Shown: positions 19,178-29,013 of the stretch, piece after piece | Layout of the letters: every line of letters begins with the position of its first letter | How positions within the stretch are numbered: position 1 is the first letter of the stretch | Assembly (NCBI RefSeq): GCF_000812865.1 | Contig: NZ_JSYL01000001.1 | Location: 124,001-188,000, forward strand | Source of the DNA: Kaistella jeonii | GTDB taxonomy: Bacteria > Bacteroidota > Bacteroidia > Flavobacteriales > Weeksellaceae | Direction of reading: 5' to 3' | Length of the DNA: 64,000 nucleotides | Notes under the pieces: model-generated | What the model was told of the DNA's origin: nothing | Database searches by the model: none | The model's input: the letters and a program-made list of their open reading frames with translations, nothing else | Program-made: the position numbers and the translations under genes

Positions 19178-21919
19178 ATGAAAAAACATGTATTTTCTGC
19201 AGGATTAATAATGCTGCTTATTGCTGGTCAGGTTTCGGCACAAGAATTTGTGAGTAAAAGAAATATCGACAACAATGGTAGAGTTGATTTGATCACTTTT
19301 AACAGTGGTTTAAGCGCAAAATCAACAAACGTAAATGATATTTTGAAGCAGAGTTTAAACCTGGATTCAAGGTCAACGCTCCAAAGTATTAAAACCGACT
19401 TAGATCCATCAAGCTCATTTATTGATGAAAAATTTCAGTTGTATTACGATGGAATTAAAGTGCAATATGTTGTTTACACCTTGCATTCTCAAAATGGAAA
19501 AATGGAAAGTTTATCAGGGAATGTTTTCCCGATTACTGATGTAACTACCAAACCTACTTTAAATGCAGCATCTGCTTTAAATTCCGCGATCAAACACACC
19601 AGTGCGCAAAAATACATGTGGGAGGACGCAGAATATGTGAAAGAAAATTCTTACAAAAAGCCAGATGGTGAATTGGTTTTAATTCCGATAGAACAAAATG
19701 ACGGCTCATTTAAATTATTGCTGGCTTATAAATTTGATATTTATGCAGCACAACCTTTAAGCAGAGAATATGTTTATGTAGATGCTCTTGACGGAAAAAT
19801 TTTAATGACTGATGCCATTATCAAACATGCTAACAATTTCTACGGTGATAATGCCACCTCTTCCCACAATGAAAGTTCTATTGAAAATTCGGCAGTACTT
19901 AATGCGAAATTAGCTTTAGTTTCAGGAACTGCTGCAACCAGATACAGTGGCTCACAAACAATTTCTACCACGTTAGTTGGAAGCAGTTATACCTTACGTG
20001 ATTCATCCCGTGGAAGTGGAGTTTTTACTTATAACCTGAAAAAAGGAACGGCTTTAAAAAGCACAGATTTTACAGATAATGACAATAATTGGACTGCCGC
20101 AGAATTTAATAATTCTACATATGATAATGCTGCCTTAGATGCACATTGGGGCGTTTCAAATACCTATGATTATTTCAAAAATACATTTAACAGAAACAGC
20201 TACAACAATGCAGGAGCGGTCTTAAAAAGCTACGTTCATTACAGTTCAGGGTATGAAAATGCCTATTGGTCTGGCTCAGAAATGGTTTACGGCGATGGTG
20301 CCTCTACTTTTTCTCCTTTAACTGCGCTGGATGTTACTGCCCATGAATTGGGTCACGCAGTTTGCGAATATTCGGCAAATCTGGTCTACGCAAGAGAATC
20401 TGGAGCAATTAATGAAGGACTTTCTGACATTTGGGGTGCGGTCGTAGAAAATGCTTATGCTCCAACAAAACAGAACTTTTTGATCGGTGAAGATATTACC
20501 AAAACTTCGCCTTATTACTTAAGATCAATGAGCAATCCGAATTCAGGATTAGGTGCGCAACCAGATACTTATCTTGGAACTTACTGGAAAGCTGCAACAA
20601 GCAGTTGTTCGCCAAGCCAGGCAAATGATCAGTGCGGCGTTCATTCAAACAGCGGCGTTTTAAATCATTTCTTCTATATTTTGACGCAAGGAAAATCAGG
20701 AACTAATGATATAGGGAATGCATTTTCAGTTACAGGAATAGGTTTTGCAAAGTCTGCAAAAATTATTTATCGCATGGAAACTTCTTACCTTACTTCAAAT
20801 TCTACTTATGCCAATGTCTTAACTTATGCGATACAATCTGCTAAAGATTTATATGGAGGTGGTTCAGCGGAAGCAATTGCCACGCAAAATGCTTTATATG
20901 CGGTAGGTTTAGGAACTGCTTATTCAGGTGGATCAACTGCAGATACAATTGCTCCTTCTACTCCGACCAATCTTGCAGCGAGTGGAACAACCTCTGTGGC
21001 GACTAATTTAAGCTGGACTGCTTCTACAGATAATGTAGGCGTAACTGGTTATGATGTTTACAGCGGTTCTACATTGTTAGGAAATACTGCTTCTACCACG
21101 ACTTCTATTACTGGATTAGTTGCTTCTACAACTTATAGTTTCTCCGTTAAAGCTAAAGACGCTGCCGGAAATGCTTCAGCTTCAAGTAATGTATTATCTG
21201 TAACTACAGGTTCTACCACAACTCCACCGGTATCTTATTGCGCATCAAAAGGAAATTCTACTTCTGATGAAAAAATCAGTAAAGTTGTTTTTGGAACGAT
21301 CAGCAATTCTTCTACAGGAACTGCAGGTTATGAAAATTTCGCAACTCAAATTGCTAACGTAAATAAAGGAAGTGCTTACACTATTACGATCACTCCGAAA
21401 TGGACCTCTACTTCTTATAATGAAGGTTACGCTGTTTTCATTGATTACAATGGTGACGGAGATTTCGCAGACGCTGGAGAAACTGTTTTCACAAAAGCTG
21501 CTTCTAAAACAACTCCGGTGAGCGGTTCTATTACAATTCCTGCATCTGCAATTACCGGTAACACAAGAATGAGAGTTTCTATGAAATACAACGGAATTCC
21601 AACTTCTTGTGAAACTTTCTCTTACGGACAGGTTGAAGATTATACCTTGAATATTAAAGCTACGGGAACTGTTAACTCTTTAACGAATGTTAAAGTAAAC
21701 AGTGCGATCAATATTTATCCGAACCCTGTGAAAGATGTATTAAACATTACTGCTGAAGGAAATTTTTCTTACCAGATATATTCTGAAAGCGGACAAATGG
21801 TGATGAGCGGAGAAGCTAATGAAAAAATGCTAAACGTTCAGAAATTAACTACCGGTTTATACCTTATTAAAATTTCCCAAAACGGAAAAACAACAAGTCA
21901 TAAATTAGTTAAAAAATAA
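19178..21919 (+). CDS. Secreted M4 (thermolysin-like) metalloprotease with Fn3, GEVED and T9SS sorting domains
   Basis: A 913-residue exported pre-pro-enzyme. Signal peptide MKKHVFSAG to VSAQ (about 1-22), an FTP/PepSY-like propeptide (about 40-200), then the M4 catalytic domain with HELGH (389-393) and the third zinc ligand Glu near 413 (AINEGLSD). After the protease: a fibronectin III module (about 588-675), a GEVED domain (about 690-830, with the DYNGDGDF loop and the hallmark YGQVEDY) and a type A T9SS sorting domain (about 842-913, INIYPNPVKDVLN). It should digest extracellular proteins after secretion across the outer membrane. The start at 19178 fits the promoter and the signal peptide. 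A strong terminator follows at 21950. Confidence 0.95.
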   Translation: MKKHVFSAGLIMLLIAGQVSAQEFVSKRNIDNNGRVDLITFNSGLSAKSTNVNDILKQSLNLDSRSTLQSIKTDLDPSSSFIDEKFQLYYDGIKVQYVVYTLHSQNGKMESLSGNVFPITDVTTKPTLNAASALNSAIKHTSAQKYMWEDAEYVKENSYKKPDGELVLIPIEQNDGSFKLLLAYKFDIYAAQPLSREYVYVDALDGKILMTDAIIKHANNFYGDNATSSHNESSIENSAVLNAKLALVSGTAATRYSGSQTISTTLVGSSYTLRDSSRGSGVFTYNLKKGTALKSTDFTDNDNNWTAAEFNNSTYDNAALDAHWGVSNTYDYFKNTFNRNSYNNAGAVLKSYVHYSSGYENAYWSGSEMVYGDGASTFSPLTALDVTAHELGHAVCEYSANLVYARESGAINEGLSDIWGAVVENAYAPTKQNFLIGEDITKTSPYYLRSMSNPNSGLGAQPDTYLGTYWKAATSSCSPSQANDQCGVHSNSGVLNHFFYILTQGKSGTNDIGNAFSVTGIGFAKSAKIIYRMETSYLTSNSTYANVLTYAIQSAKDLYGGGSAEAIATQNALYAVGLGTAYSGGSTADTIAPSTPTNLAASGTTSVATNLSWTASTDNVGVTGYDVYSGSTLLGNTASTTTSITGLVASTTYSFSVKAKDAAGNASASSNVLSVTTGSTTTPPVSYCASKGNSTSDEKISKVVFGTISNSSTGTAGYENFATQIANVNKGSAYTITITPKWTSTSYNEGYAVFIDYNGDGDFADAGETVFTKAASKTTPVSGSITIPASAITGNTRMRVSMKYNGIPTSCETFSYGQVEDYTLNIKATGTVNSLTNVKVNSAINIYPNPVKDVLNITAEGNFSYQIYSESGQMVMSGEANEKMLNVQKLTTGLYLIKISQNGKTTSHKLVKK

Positions 21920-21949
21920 AGTTAATTGAGTTTAAAAAGACTTTGTTCA

Positions 21950-21982
21950 AAGTCGGGAGATATCTTCTCCCGACTTTTTTTT
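21950..21982 (+). terminator. Intrinsic terminator after the M4 protease gene
   Basis: A perfect 11-bp stem AAGTCGGGAGA/TCTCCCGACTT with a 5-nt loop and a run of eight T. Confidence 0.92.
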
Positions 21983-22112
21983 GTTCTATTAAAAGATTCA
22001 ATCTTAAAATCTAAAGTTTTATTCAGTTCAAAACAACGAACCATTTGATTTTATTTAAAAAAAACATTACTTTTAAAATTAATTAAAACGTCTCAATAAA
22101 TTTTAATATATA

Positions 22113-23528
22113 ATGAAAATAAATCTCATCAATAATTCATCAAAAGAAATAAATCAGAAATTTTCTTTTTTTACGGAAGAGCAATGGCAAACTGAAAAGG
22201 AAAATTTTAGCAAAAATATGAAACCTCTCTTTTCGGCGAAAAAGAACGAAACTTTTGTGATCGCGGAAGAAAATTCAATTCAGTGTTTAATTGGTTTAGG
22301 AACAAACCCGGAAAGTTTTGATATACAGGCAATCGCTTCAAAATTCTCTTATGATTTTAGAAAAAAAATTCAGACAGAAAATACTTTATTGGAAGTTAAA
22401 GGTCTCAATGACATTCAAATTGAATATGTAGTAAAAGGCTTATATTTAGGAACATATACGTATCCATTTAAAGCTGAACATCCACTATTTAATACTGAAT
22501 TTAACTTAATAATTAATTCAATTTCAGAAGAAAAATTAAGTGATCTGAAATTAAAAGCGCAAGCCGTTTGCGAAGGCCAATTTGCCTGTATGGAATGGTT
22601 GAATAAGCCGCAAAATTTCAAAAGAGTTCCGCATATTTCAGGATTTTTAAACGAGATCGCAGAGAAATATAATTTTAAACAAACAGTTTTCGATCGTAAA
22701 AAATCAGAAGAAATTGGATTAGGTGCTTTTCTTTCCGTGAATCAGGGAAGTTCACAGGAGGCAGCCTTCACCATTTTAGAATATCAATCAGAAAATGAAG
22801 AAGCAAAAACTGTTGGCTTAGTCGGAAAATGTGTACTTTTTGACACGGGTGGAATTTCTATCAAAGGTTCAGAAAATCTGCATTATATGAAATCCGATAT
22901 GGGCGGCGCAACTGCTGTCATTGGAACTTTAATTGCCGCAGCGGAAATGAAACTTCCTGTCAACATTATTGCGATTTTACCGATCACCGACAATGCCATT
23001 TCAAACACCGCTTATATTCCGAGCGATGTTATCAAAGCATACAATGGAAAAACGATAGAAGTTCTAAATACAGATGCAGAAGGAAGAATGACTCTTGCTG
23101 ACGGACTTTCGTACCTGTCAAAAAATTATAAGACCGATGCATTAATTGATCTGGCAACCTTGACCGGAAGTTCCGTAAGAATGTTTGGTTATACGTGTGG
23201 TGCTTATTTTTCTAACAACGAAAATTTAAAAAAATCATTAGAAACTTCTGGTGATAAAACCAATCAAAGGTTATGGAATTTACCACTTTGGGATATTTGG
23301 AAAGATGATTTCAAATCAGATGTTGCCGATTTCAAAAATATTTCTTCAAAACCTTTTGGTGACTGTATTGTTGCAGGAAAATTTTTAGAACAGTTTATCG
23401 AGGGACATCCGAACTGGGCGCATCTTGATATCGCCGGAGTTGCTTTTGGCAACGTGCAGTATATGAAGGAAAAAGGCGCAACTGGTTATGGTGTTCAGCT
23501 GCTGCTTGATTTTTTGGAAAATTTTTAA
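22113..23528 (+). CDS. M17-family leucyl aminopeptidase
   Basis: A 471-residue cytosolic aminopeptidase of the PepA/LAP family. The metal-binding catalytic core is clear: DTGGISIK (about 245-252), MKSDMGGATAVIG, and the family signature NTDAEGRMTLADGL (about 323-336). An N-terminal macro-like domain precedes it. It removes N-terminal residues from peptides using two metal ions and normally works as a hexamer. It lies 144 bp upstream of the ATP-grasp cluster in the same direction; no terminator is obvious in the gap, so partial co-transcription is possible. Whether it has any role with the ligase cluster is unknown. Confidence 0.93.
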   Translation: MKINLINNSSKEINQKFSFFTEEQWQTEKENFSKNMKPLFSAKKNETFVIAEENSIQCLIGLGTNPESFDIQAIASKFSYDFRKKIQTENTLLEVKGLNDIQIEYVVKGLYLGTYTYPFKAEHPLFNTEFNLIINSISEEKLSDLKLKAQAVCEGQFACMEWLNKPQNFKRVPHISGFLNEIAEKYNFKQTVFDRKKSEEIGLGAFLSVNQGSSQEAAFTILEYQSENEEAKTVGLVGKCVLFDTGGISIKGSENLHYMKSDMGGATAVIGTLIAAAEMKLPVNIIAILPITDNAISNTAYIPSDVIKAYNGKTIEVLNTDAEGRMTLADGLSYLSKNYKTDALIDLATLTGSSVRMFGYTCGAYFSNNENLKKSLETSGDKTNQRLWNLPLWDIWKDDFKSDVADFKNISSKPFGDCIVAGKFLEQFIEGHPNWAHLDIAGVAFGNVQYMKEKGATGYGVQLLLDFLENF

Positions 23529-23672
23529 GGAAAAATTAGCGTATCCGAGAATTTCTCTGTATAATTGATAGTAGATTTTCAAATCTTGAACGATTATTAA
23601 AAATCAGTGTTGATTATTTAATAAAAAATTGTTTATTTTTCTGAAAATTTACTAATTATTAAAATTCGTTAT

Positions 23673-24884
23673 ATGAAGGAGAATACGATTGTCTGCATTT
23701 CCTGTTATTACAAGGGTTATGATTTCATGGAGGAAATGAAAAATTTGGGCAATAAAATTATCCTCATTACCTCCGAGAATATCAAAGAAAAAAACTGGCC
23801 GTGGCACGCGATCGACGAGGTTTATTACATGTCGGAGATCGAATCTTCCGTCTGGAATTTAGATGATCTTGTTCAGGGATTTTCCTATCTAGCCAAAAAA
23901 AATAAAATCGATGCAGTAATCGCCTTAGATGATTATGATGTCGAAAAAGCTGCACTCGTACGTGAGGTTTTTCGAATTCCAGGAATGGGCCAAACGACGC
24001 ACCGTTATTTTCGCGATAAGCTGGCTATGCGGCAAATGGCAAAAGATTCCGGCATAGATGCTCCAGAATTTTCCTCTATTTTCAATGATGAAACCGTAAA
24101 TGAATTTACAGATAAATATCCAGCGCCCTGGGTTTTAAAACCTCGGTCTGAAGCTTCTGCAACAGGAATTATCAAAATAAAATCAAAAGAAGAGATTTGG
24201 CCGGCCATTGAGAATTTAGGAGACAAACGCCATTATTACCTATTGGAAAGTTTTAAACCTGGCGATGTTTTCCATGTAGACAGTTTGGTCTATAAAAAAG
24301 AAATTATTTTTACTTCAGCTTCCCAATATCTGTCGCCACCGATGAAAGTTTCCCATGAAGGCGGTGTTTTTCGGACCAAAACATTAGGGCGATATTCTGA
24401 GGAGTTCAAAGCTTTAGACGCCGCTAATTCTAAAGTTTTAAAAAGTTTTGGATTACATCATGGCGCGACTCATACCGAATTTATTCGTGGCAAAGAAGAT
24501 GGCAAATGGTATTTCCTGGAAACTTCTTCCCGAGTTGGAGGCGCTCATATTCCGGATATGGTAGAAGCTTCAAGTGGGATCAATCTTTGGCGTGAATGGG
24601 CTAAAATTGAAAATGCAGTTTTGAAAGGTTTAGATTATCAGCTGGCAAAACCAACCGGATTTTCCGCTGGATTAATCATCGCTTTAGCAAAAGAAAAATC
24701 GCCGGATCGCGAAGAATTTCAGTGCGATGAAGTGGTTCGTTTTCTTCCACTCGATTATCATGTAGGAATTGTTTATAAATCGGATCGGAAAGAAAGAATA
24801 GAGGAGCTTTTAGATGATGCTTGCGAAAAAATCAACAAAGGTCATTTGAATATTCTGCCACCGAAATCAAAACCGAGTTCTTAA
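23673..24884 (+). CDS. ATP-grasp domain ligase (gene 1 of the amidoligase cluster)
   Basis: A 403-residue ATP-grasp enzyme. Residues 1-110 are a Rossmann-like pre-ATP domain. DKLAMRQMAKDSGIDAPEF (115-133) is the usual entry to the grasp fold, K156 in WVLKPRSEASATG holds the nucleotide, and E269 with E283 and R287 (FLETSSRVGG) form the metal site. The usual Asn of the ExN motif is Ser/Thr here. Such enzymes activate a carboxylate as acyl phosphate and join it to an amine, thiol or similar nucleophile. The pattern is nearest to carbamoyl-phosphate-synthase/PurK-like and amino-acid ligases. First of six genes in one direction, 56 bp before the hydrolase. The substrate is unknown. Confidence 0.85.
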   Translation: MKENTIVCISCYYKGYDFMEEMKNLGNKIILITSENIKEKNWPWHAIDEVYYMSEIESSVWNLDDLVQGFSYLAKKNKIDAVIALDDYDVEKAALVREVFRIPGMGQTTHRYFRDKLAMRQMAKDSGIDAPEFSSIFNDETVNEFTDKYPAPWVLKPRSEASATGIIKIKSKEEIWPAIENLGDKRHYYLLESFKPGDVFHVDSLVYKKEIIFTSASQYLSPPMKVSHEGGVFRTKTLGRYSEEFKALDAANSKVLKSFGLHHGATHTEFIRGKEDGKWYFLETSSRVGGAHIPDMVEASSGINLWREWAKIENAVLKGLDYQLAKPTGFSAGLIIALAKEKSPDREEFQCDEVVRFLPLDYHVGIVYKSDRKERIEELLDDACEKINKGHLNILPPKSKPSS

Positions 24885-24940
24885 GTATAAAGTTTTATCT
24901 TTAAAAAAATTACAATTTATTTCAATTAAAAAAAATATTT

Positions 24941-25654
24941 ATGCCGAGAATTGAACATACCGATTTTTACTCCCACATTTTAGGAATGAGCCTAAAGGTA
25001 GAAGTTACAGGACATTTTGGTCATCCCATTTTAATGTTCCCTACTTCGAACGGAGATTATACGCAGAACCACGATTTCAAATTGAATGAGAGTATCAATT
25101 GGTTTGTGGAGCACGGGAAAGTAAAATTGTACAATATAGAAACGATTGACAAGTATAGTTTTTACGATAAAAATATCCATCCTTCCGAAAGAATTAGAAA
25201 TTACGAATTGTATATGCAGTTTTTGATTCAGGAATATGTTCCTTATCTTCAAGCTTTACATTCCGAGCATCGTATTGCGGTTGCAGGAGCGAGTTTTGGA
25301 GGTTATCATGCCTCAAATTTCGCCTTTAGATTTCCCGATGTCGTTTCTCATCTCTTCTGTTTGTCGGGCGCATTTACGATCCGTAATTTTATGGATGGTT
25401 TCAGCAATGATCAGGTTTATTACAATTGTCCGCGGGAATTTATGAAAAATGATGTAGCCTGGAAATATAGCCATATGCATATTGTTTTGAGTACTTCTGA
25501 TGAAGATATTTGTTTGGCTCAAACGCAGGAAATGGCGGGAATTTTAGCCTCGAAAGGAATCAGTCACTGGTATGACGAAAGAAAATGGATCAGTCACGAC
25601 TGGCCGCTTTGGAGAATGGTTTTCCCAATGTTCATCGGCAAATTTTTCAGTTAA
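24941..25654 (+). CDS. Alpha/beta-hydrolase fold esterase-like protein (cluster gene 2)
   Basis: A 237-residue protein with an alpha/beta-hydrolase layout: nucleophile elbow GASFGG with S118, an acid in STSDEDI (about residue 190) and a histidine in WISHDWPLW (about 219). It resembles putative esterases of the esterase D/Fes type. There is no signal peptide, so it should be cytoplasmic. It sits between two ATP-grasp genes (56 and 70 bp gaps). In this setting it could release, hydrolyse or transfer an acyl intermediate or product; that role is inference. Confidence 0.85.
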   Translation: MPRIEHTDFYSHILGMSLKVEVTGHFGHPILMFPTSNGDYTQNHDFKLNESINWFVEHGKVKLYNIETIDKYSFYDKNIHPSERIRNYELYMQFLIQEYVPYLQALHSEHRIAVAGASFGGYHASNFAFRFPDVVSHLFCLSGAFTIRNFMDGFSNDQVYYNCPREFMKNDVAWKYSHMHIVLSTSDEDICLAQTQEMAGILASKGISHWYDERKWISHDWPLWRMVFPMFIGKFFS

Positions 25655-25724
25655 AATCATTAATAATACGATCTTAAAGAATTTTAAAGATTCAAATAAC
25701 ATTCATTAAAAATAAAAAAATATT

Positions 25725-26684
25725 ATGGCTAAAAAAGTAGGAATTTTATTCGGAATGGAAGACACTTTTCCGTGGGCTTTCATTGATAAAGTTAATGAAC
25801 TTGGTAAAGGTGAAGTTGTCGCCGAAGCAGTGATGATCGATAAACTGGAGCAAGGAGCCGATTATGGTTACGCTGTAATTATCGACCGGATTTCCCAGGA
25901 TGTTCCTTTCTACAGAGCATATTTAAAGAATGCAGCACTGAACGGAACTTATGTGATGAACAATCCTTTTTGGTGGAGTGCAGATGAAAAATTTTTCAAC
26001 AATGCCTTGATGTCAAAATTAGGAATTCCCTTGCCAAAAACGGTTTTACTACCAAGTAACGACCGACCGACCGACACGACCGAAACTTCTTTTAGAAATT
26101 TAAAATTCCCGCATGACTGGGATTATATTTTCAATTATGTAGGTTTTCCGGCGTATATGAAACCGCATGATGGCGGTGGTTGGAAAAGTGTTTATCGTGT
26201 AGAAAATGCAGAAGACATGTGGGACAAATTGGGTGAAACGGGACAATTGGTCATGATGCTTCAGGAAGAAATTGTTTTCCAGGATTATTACAGAGTGTAT
26301 TGTTTAGGAAAGAAATACGTTCACATAATGCCTTATGAACCGCGAAATGCGCATCACTTAAGATATGCGACCACGCATCAAACGGAAGGAAAAGAACTGG
26401 AGAAACTGCTAAAAGTCATTCACGATTACACGATCAAAATGAATGAAGCTTTAGGATACGATTTCAATACCGTAGAATTTGCAGTGAAAGACGGGATTCC
26501 TTATGCCATCGACTTCTGTAATCCAGCTCCAGATGCAGACCGAAACTCCGTTGGGGAAGAAAATTTTGCCTGGATCGTAGAAAACGCGGCAAAATTCGCT
26601 ATCGAAAAAGCGAAAGAATTTGTTCCAGGAAAACCAAATATTTCTTGGGGAACTTTTGTCACAGACAACATTAAGAAAAAATAA
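25725..26684 (+). CDS. RimK-like ATP-grasp ligase (cluster gene 3)
   Basis: A 319-residue ATP-grasp protein different from its neighbour at 23673. After a small N-terminal domain, KFFNNALMSKLGIPLPKT (89-106) enters the grasp fold. K146 in AYMKPHDGGGW with the Gly-rich loop binds ATP, QEE (180-182) is the hinge acid, R190 follows, and E251, D263 and N266 (EFAVKDG, AIDFCNPAP) are the metal-binding end. The pattern fits RimK/glutathione-synthetase-type carboxylate-amine ligases. The gene is flanked by the esterase-like gene and the GCS2 ligase. The substrate is unknown. Confidence 0.85.
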   Translation: MAKKVGILFGMEDTFPWAFIDKVNELGKGEVVAEAVMIDKLEQGADYGYAVIIDRISQDVPFYRAYLKNAALNGTYVMNNPFWWSADEKFFNNALMSKLGIPLPKTVLLPSNDRPTDTTETSFRNLKFPHDWDYIFNYVGFPAYMKPHDGGGWKSVYRVENAEDMWDKLGETGQLVMMLQEEIVFQDYYRVYCLGKKYVHIMPYEPRNAHHLRYATTHQTEGKELEKLLKVIHDYTIKMNEALGYDFNTVEFAVKDGIPYAIDFCNPAPDADRNSVGEENFAWIVENAAKFAIEKAKEFVPGKPNISWGTFVTDNIKKK

Positions 26685-26794
26685 AATGTAGTCGAAAAAA
26701 TTAGATTTAAGAAGATAAAATCAATTTGAATTTTATTTGACTGCAAAAATTATCTTCTTAAATTTTTTATTAATATTTCATAAAACACAAGATC

Positions 26795-27901
26795 ATGCAT
26801 CAATTTACTATAGGCGTCGAAGAAGAATATCAAATTATTGATGTAGAAACGCGTGATTTGGTTTCTCATGTTTCCAAAATAATTGAAGGTGGAAAAGCAA
26901 CTTTGCTGGAGAATCTTAAACATGAAATGCACGAATCTGTTATCGAAATGGAGACGGGTATTTGTAATAATATTCAGGAAGTTAAAGCTGAACTCACCGA
27001 TCTTCGGAAACGACTCATCAAAGTTGCGCACGAAAATAATTTACGTGTTTCTGGTGGTGGAACGCATCCTTTCTCGAGATGGCAGGATAATCCGATAACA
27101 AAAGCAGATCGTTACGACAAGATCGTGAGTGATCTGGGAGATGTTGCGAGATCCAATTTGATTTTTGGACTTCACGTTCATATCGGAATTCCGAACCGGG
27201 AAGAAGGTATTAGAATTCAAAATGTGATGCGATATTTTTTGCCGCACGTTTACGCACTTTCAACGAACTCTCCTTTCTGGGTCGGTAGTAAAACTGGTTT
27301 TAAATCTTATCGCCAGGAAGTTTTTGTGAAATTCCCAAGAACGGGAATTCCAAGTTATTTCAGCTCTGTAGCAGAGTTTGATGCCTACATTAATTTGATG
27401 ATCAAAACCGGAACAATTGATAATGCCAAGAAAATATGGTGGGATTTACGGGTTCATCCTTTTTATCCAACGATTGAATTCCGTATTTGTGATATGCCTT
27501 TACGCGTGGAAGAAACAGTTTGTATCGCTGCGATTATGCAATGTTTGGTAGCGAAAATATATAAACTTCACGAACAAAATTTAAGTTTTAGAAGTTATAG
27601 AAGGCTTTTGCTTAACGAAAATAAATGGCGCGCCTCGAAAGATGGAATTCACGCTCATCTGATTGATTTTGGAAAAGAAACAAGCGTTCCTTACTCCGAT
27701 TTGCTTAAAGAACTTTTGGCATTTATCGATGATGTTGTAGATGAATTAGGTTGCCGCGAAGAAGTAGAATATGCGTGGGAAATTATGAAAAATGGCACCG
27801 GAGCTGACCGTCAGTTGGCGGTTTATGAGAAAACCGGAGATTTGAAAGCGGTCGTTGATTACATGATCTCTGAGACTGAAAATGGATATATTACTGAGTA
27901 A
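26795..27901 (+). CDS. Carboxylate-amine ligase, GCS2/YbdK (COG2170) family (cluster gene 4)
   Basis: A 368-residue member of the glutamate-cysteine ligase type 2 family. GVEEEYQIID (7-16) is the ATP/metal glutamate motif; SGGGTHPF (about 86-93), GLHVHIGI (about 127-134) and WWDLRVHPFYPTIEFRICD (about 218-236) are the other conserved blocks. The family links the gamma-carboxylate of glutamate, or a similar carboxylate, to an amine; the E. coli relative YbdK has weak gamma-glutamyl-cysteine activity. Here it sits between a RimK-like ligase and a class I amidotransferase-fold protein, so it is probably one coupling step of a short pathway rather than a glutathione enzyme. No glutathione synthetase partner is seen. 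Confidence 0.9.
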   Translation: MHQFTIGVEEEYQIIDVETRDLVSHVSKIIEGGKATLLENLKHEMHESVIEMETGICNNIQEVKAELTDLRKRLIKVAHENNLRVSGGGTHPFSRWQDNPITKADRYDKIVSDLGDVARSNLIFGLHVHIGIPNREEGIRIQNVMRYFLPHVYALSTNSPFWVGSKTGFKSYRQEVFVKFPRTGIPSYFSSVAEFDAYINLMIKTGTIDNAKKIWWDLRVHPFYPTIEFRICDMPLRVEETVCIAAIMQCLVAKIYKLHEQNLSFRSYRRLLLNENKWRASKDGIHAHLIDFGKETSVPYSDLLKELLAFIDDVVDELGCREEVEYAWEIMKNGTGADRQLAVYEKTGDLKAVVDYMISETENGYITE

Positions 27902-27914
27902 AATAATTATTTCT

Positions 27915-27922
27915 TAATTTTG
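27915..27922 (+). promoter_or_regulatory. Possible internal -7 box in the amidoligase cluster
   Basis: TAATTTTG matches TAnnTTTG exactly, 18 bp before the ATG at 27941 and 13 bp after the previous stop. It may give the amidotransferase gene extra transcription. In AT-rich DNA a chance match is possible. Confidence 0.35.
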
Positions 27923-27940
27923 TACCGTAAATATTATTAA

Positions 27941-28768
27941 ATGAAAGGAATTAAAGTTGCCCTACTCGACATGAATAATCATCATGTAAATCAGGGAATG
28001 CGAAATATAAAAGAGATCTCTCAGGCGTTCAAGGAAAATGCAGATGAGGATGTTTCTATAGAAATCTTTGACGTACGATATAAGAATGAAGTTCCGAACG
28101 TGGACGATTTTGATATTTTTATTTCGTCCGGAGGTCCCGGAAATCCTCATAAAGAAGGCTATGAATGGGAAGAGAAATATGCTGTTTTTCTGAACGGTAT
28201 ATGGGAGCATAATAAAAAGCAGGACGATAAAAAGTTTTTATTTTTAGTCTGTCATTCTTTTCAGGTTGCAAGTATTCATTGGAATATTGGTAACATTTGC
28301 AAGCGAAAATCTTACTCATTTGGCGTAATGCCTATTCATAAAACCGAAGAAGGTGAAAATGATTTTCTTCTCAAGAATTTACCAAATCCCTTCTACGCTG
28401 TAGATTCCAGGGGTTATCAATTTATAGAAGCTGATGAGGAAAAAATGGAAGAAATGGGTATGAAAATTATGGCGCTTGAAAAAGTTCGTCCGCACATTCA
28501 TCTGGAACGAGCAGTGATGGCGATTCGTTTTTCTGACGAGATTTTTGGTACACAATTTCATCCGGAAGCAGATCCGAAAGGAATGATCGAAAATTTGAAG
28601 GACGATAAAAATCGCGATGCCATGATCGAAAATTACGGCATGGAAAAATATTTGGAAACCATCGACAGAATGGACGATCCAGATAAAATCGTTTTAACAC
28701 AGGCTCAAATTTTACCCCGATTTTTACAGTATGCGGCGCAGCAGATTTTGAAATGTGAAATGGCTTAA
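27941..28768 (+). CDS. Class I glutamine amidotransferase-fold protein (cluster gene 5)
   Basis: A 275-residue protein with the class I GATase layout: oxyanion-loop SGGPG (63-67), nucleophile C104 in LVCHSFQ, and H207/E209 in GTQFHPEAD completing the triad. The elbow is unusual: the normal GxCxGHQ is VCHSFQ, without the flanking glycines. About 60 residues follow the domain. It could supply ammonia from glutamine to one of the ligases, or act like PuuD as a gamma-glutamyl hydrolase removing a protecting glutamate added by the GCS2 ligase. Both are inference from context. It starts 39 bp after the GCS2 gene. Confidence 0.88.
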   Translation: MKGIKVALLDMNNHHVNQGMRNIKEISQAFKENADEDVSIEIFDVRYKNEVPNVDDFDIFISSGGPGNPHKEGYEWEEKYAVFLNGIWEHNKKQDDKKFLFLVCHSFQVASIHWNIGNICKRKSYSFGVMPIHKTEEGENDFLLKNLPNPFYAVDSRGYQFIEADEEKMEEMGMKIMALEKVRPHIHLERAVMAIRFSDEIFGTQFHPEADPKGMIENLKDDKNRDAMIENYGMEKYLETIDRMDDPDKIVLTQAQILPRFLQYAAQQILKCEMA

Positions 28769-28925
28769 GTTTATTGTAAGCAATTTGTCATGAAAAATGG
28801 CAATTTTAAAACATAAAATCCTAAACATTTTTTTTAAAGCGAATTTCCATTTTTTTAAAAATCTGAAAATTTTGTAGCATTTTTCTTTGTTTTTTGTACT
28901 CTTTAATTTGATTATTTAGCAGTAC

Positions 28926-28952
28926 CTCTTTTGTGCCTTTTGTGGTTAAGCC
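28926..28952. repeat. Intergenic motif CTTTTGTGCCTTTTGTGGTTAA
   Basis: Two tandem CTTTTGTG units followed by GTTAAG lie in the 245-bp gap between cluster genes 5 and 6. The same unit recurs near 15384 and 15511 and at 37092, always in non-coding DNA. The gap also contains a weak 7-bp hairpin near 28785-28803. Confidence 0.45.
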
Positions 28953-29013
28953 AATTCACTACAGTTTAAAGATTCATTCTTTTACATTAAATTTTTATTA
29001 AATTAAAGACATT

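Noticed and set aside
26795-27901. Glutathione biosynthesis (glutamate-cysteine ligase)
   Set aside because: The protein is of the COG2170 branch, which is usually not a true GshA, and no dedicated GshB is adjacent.
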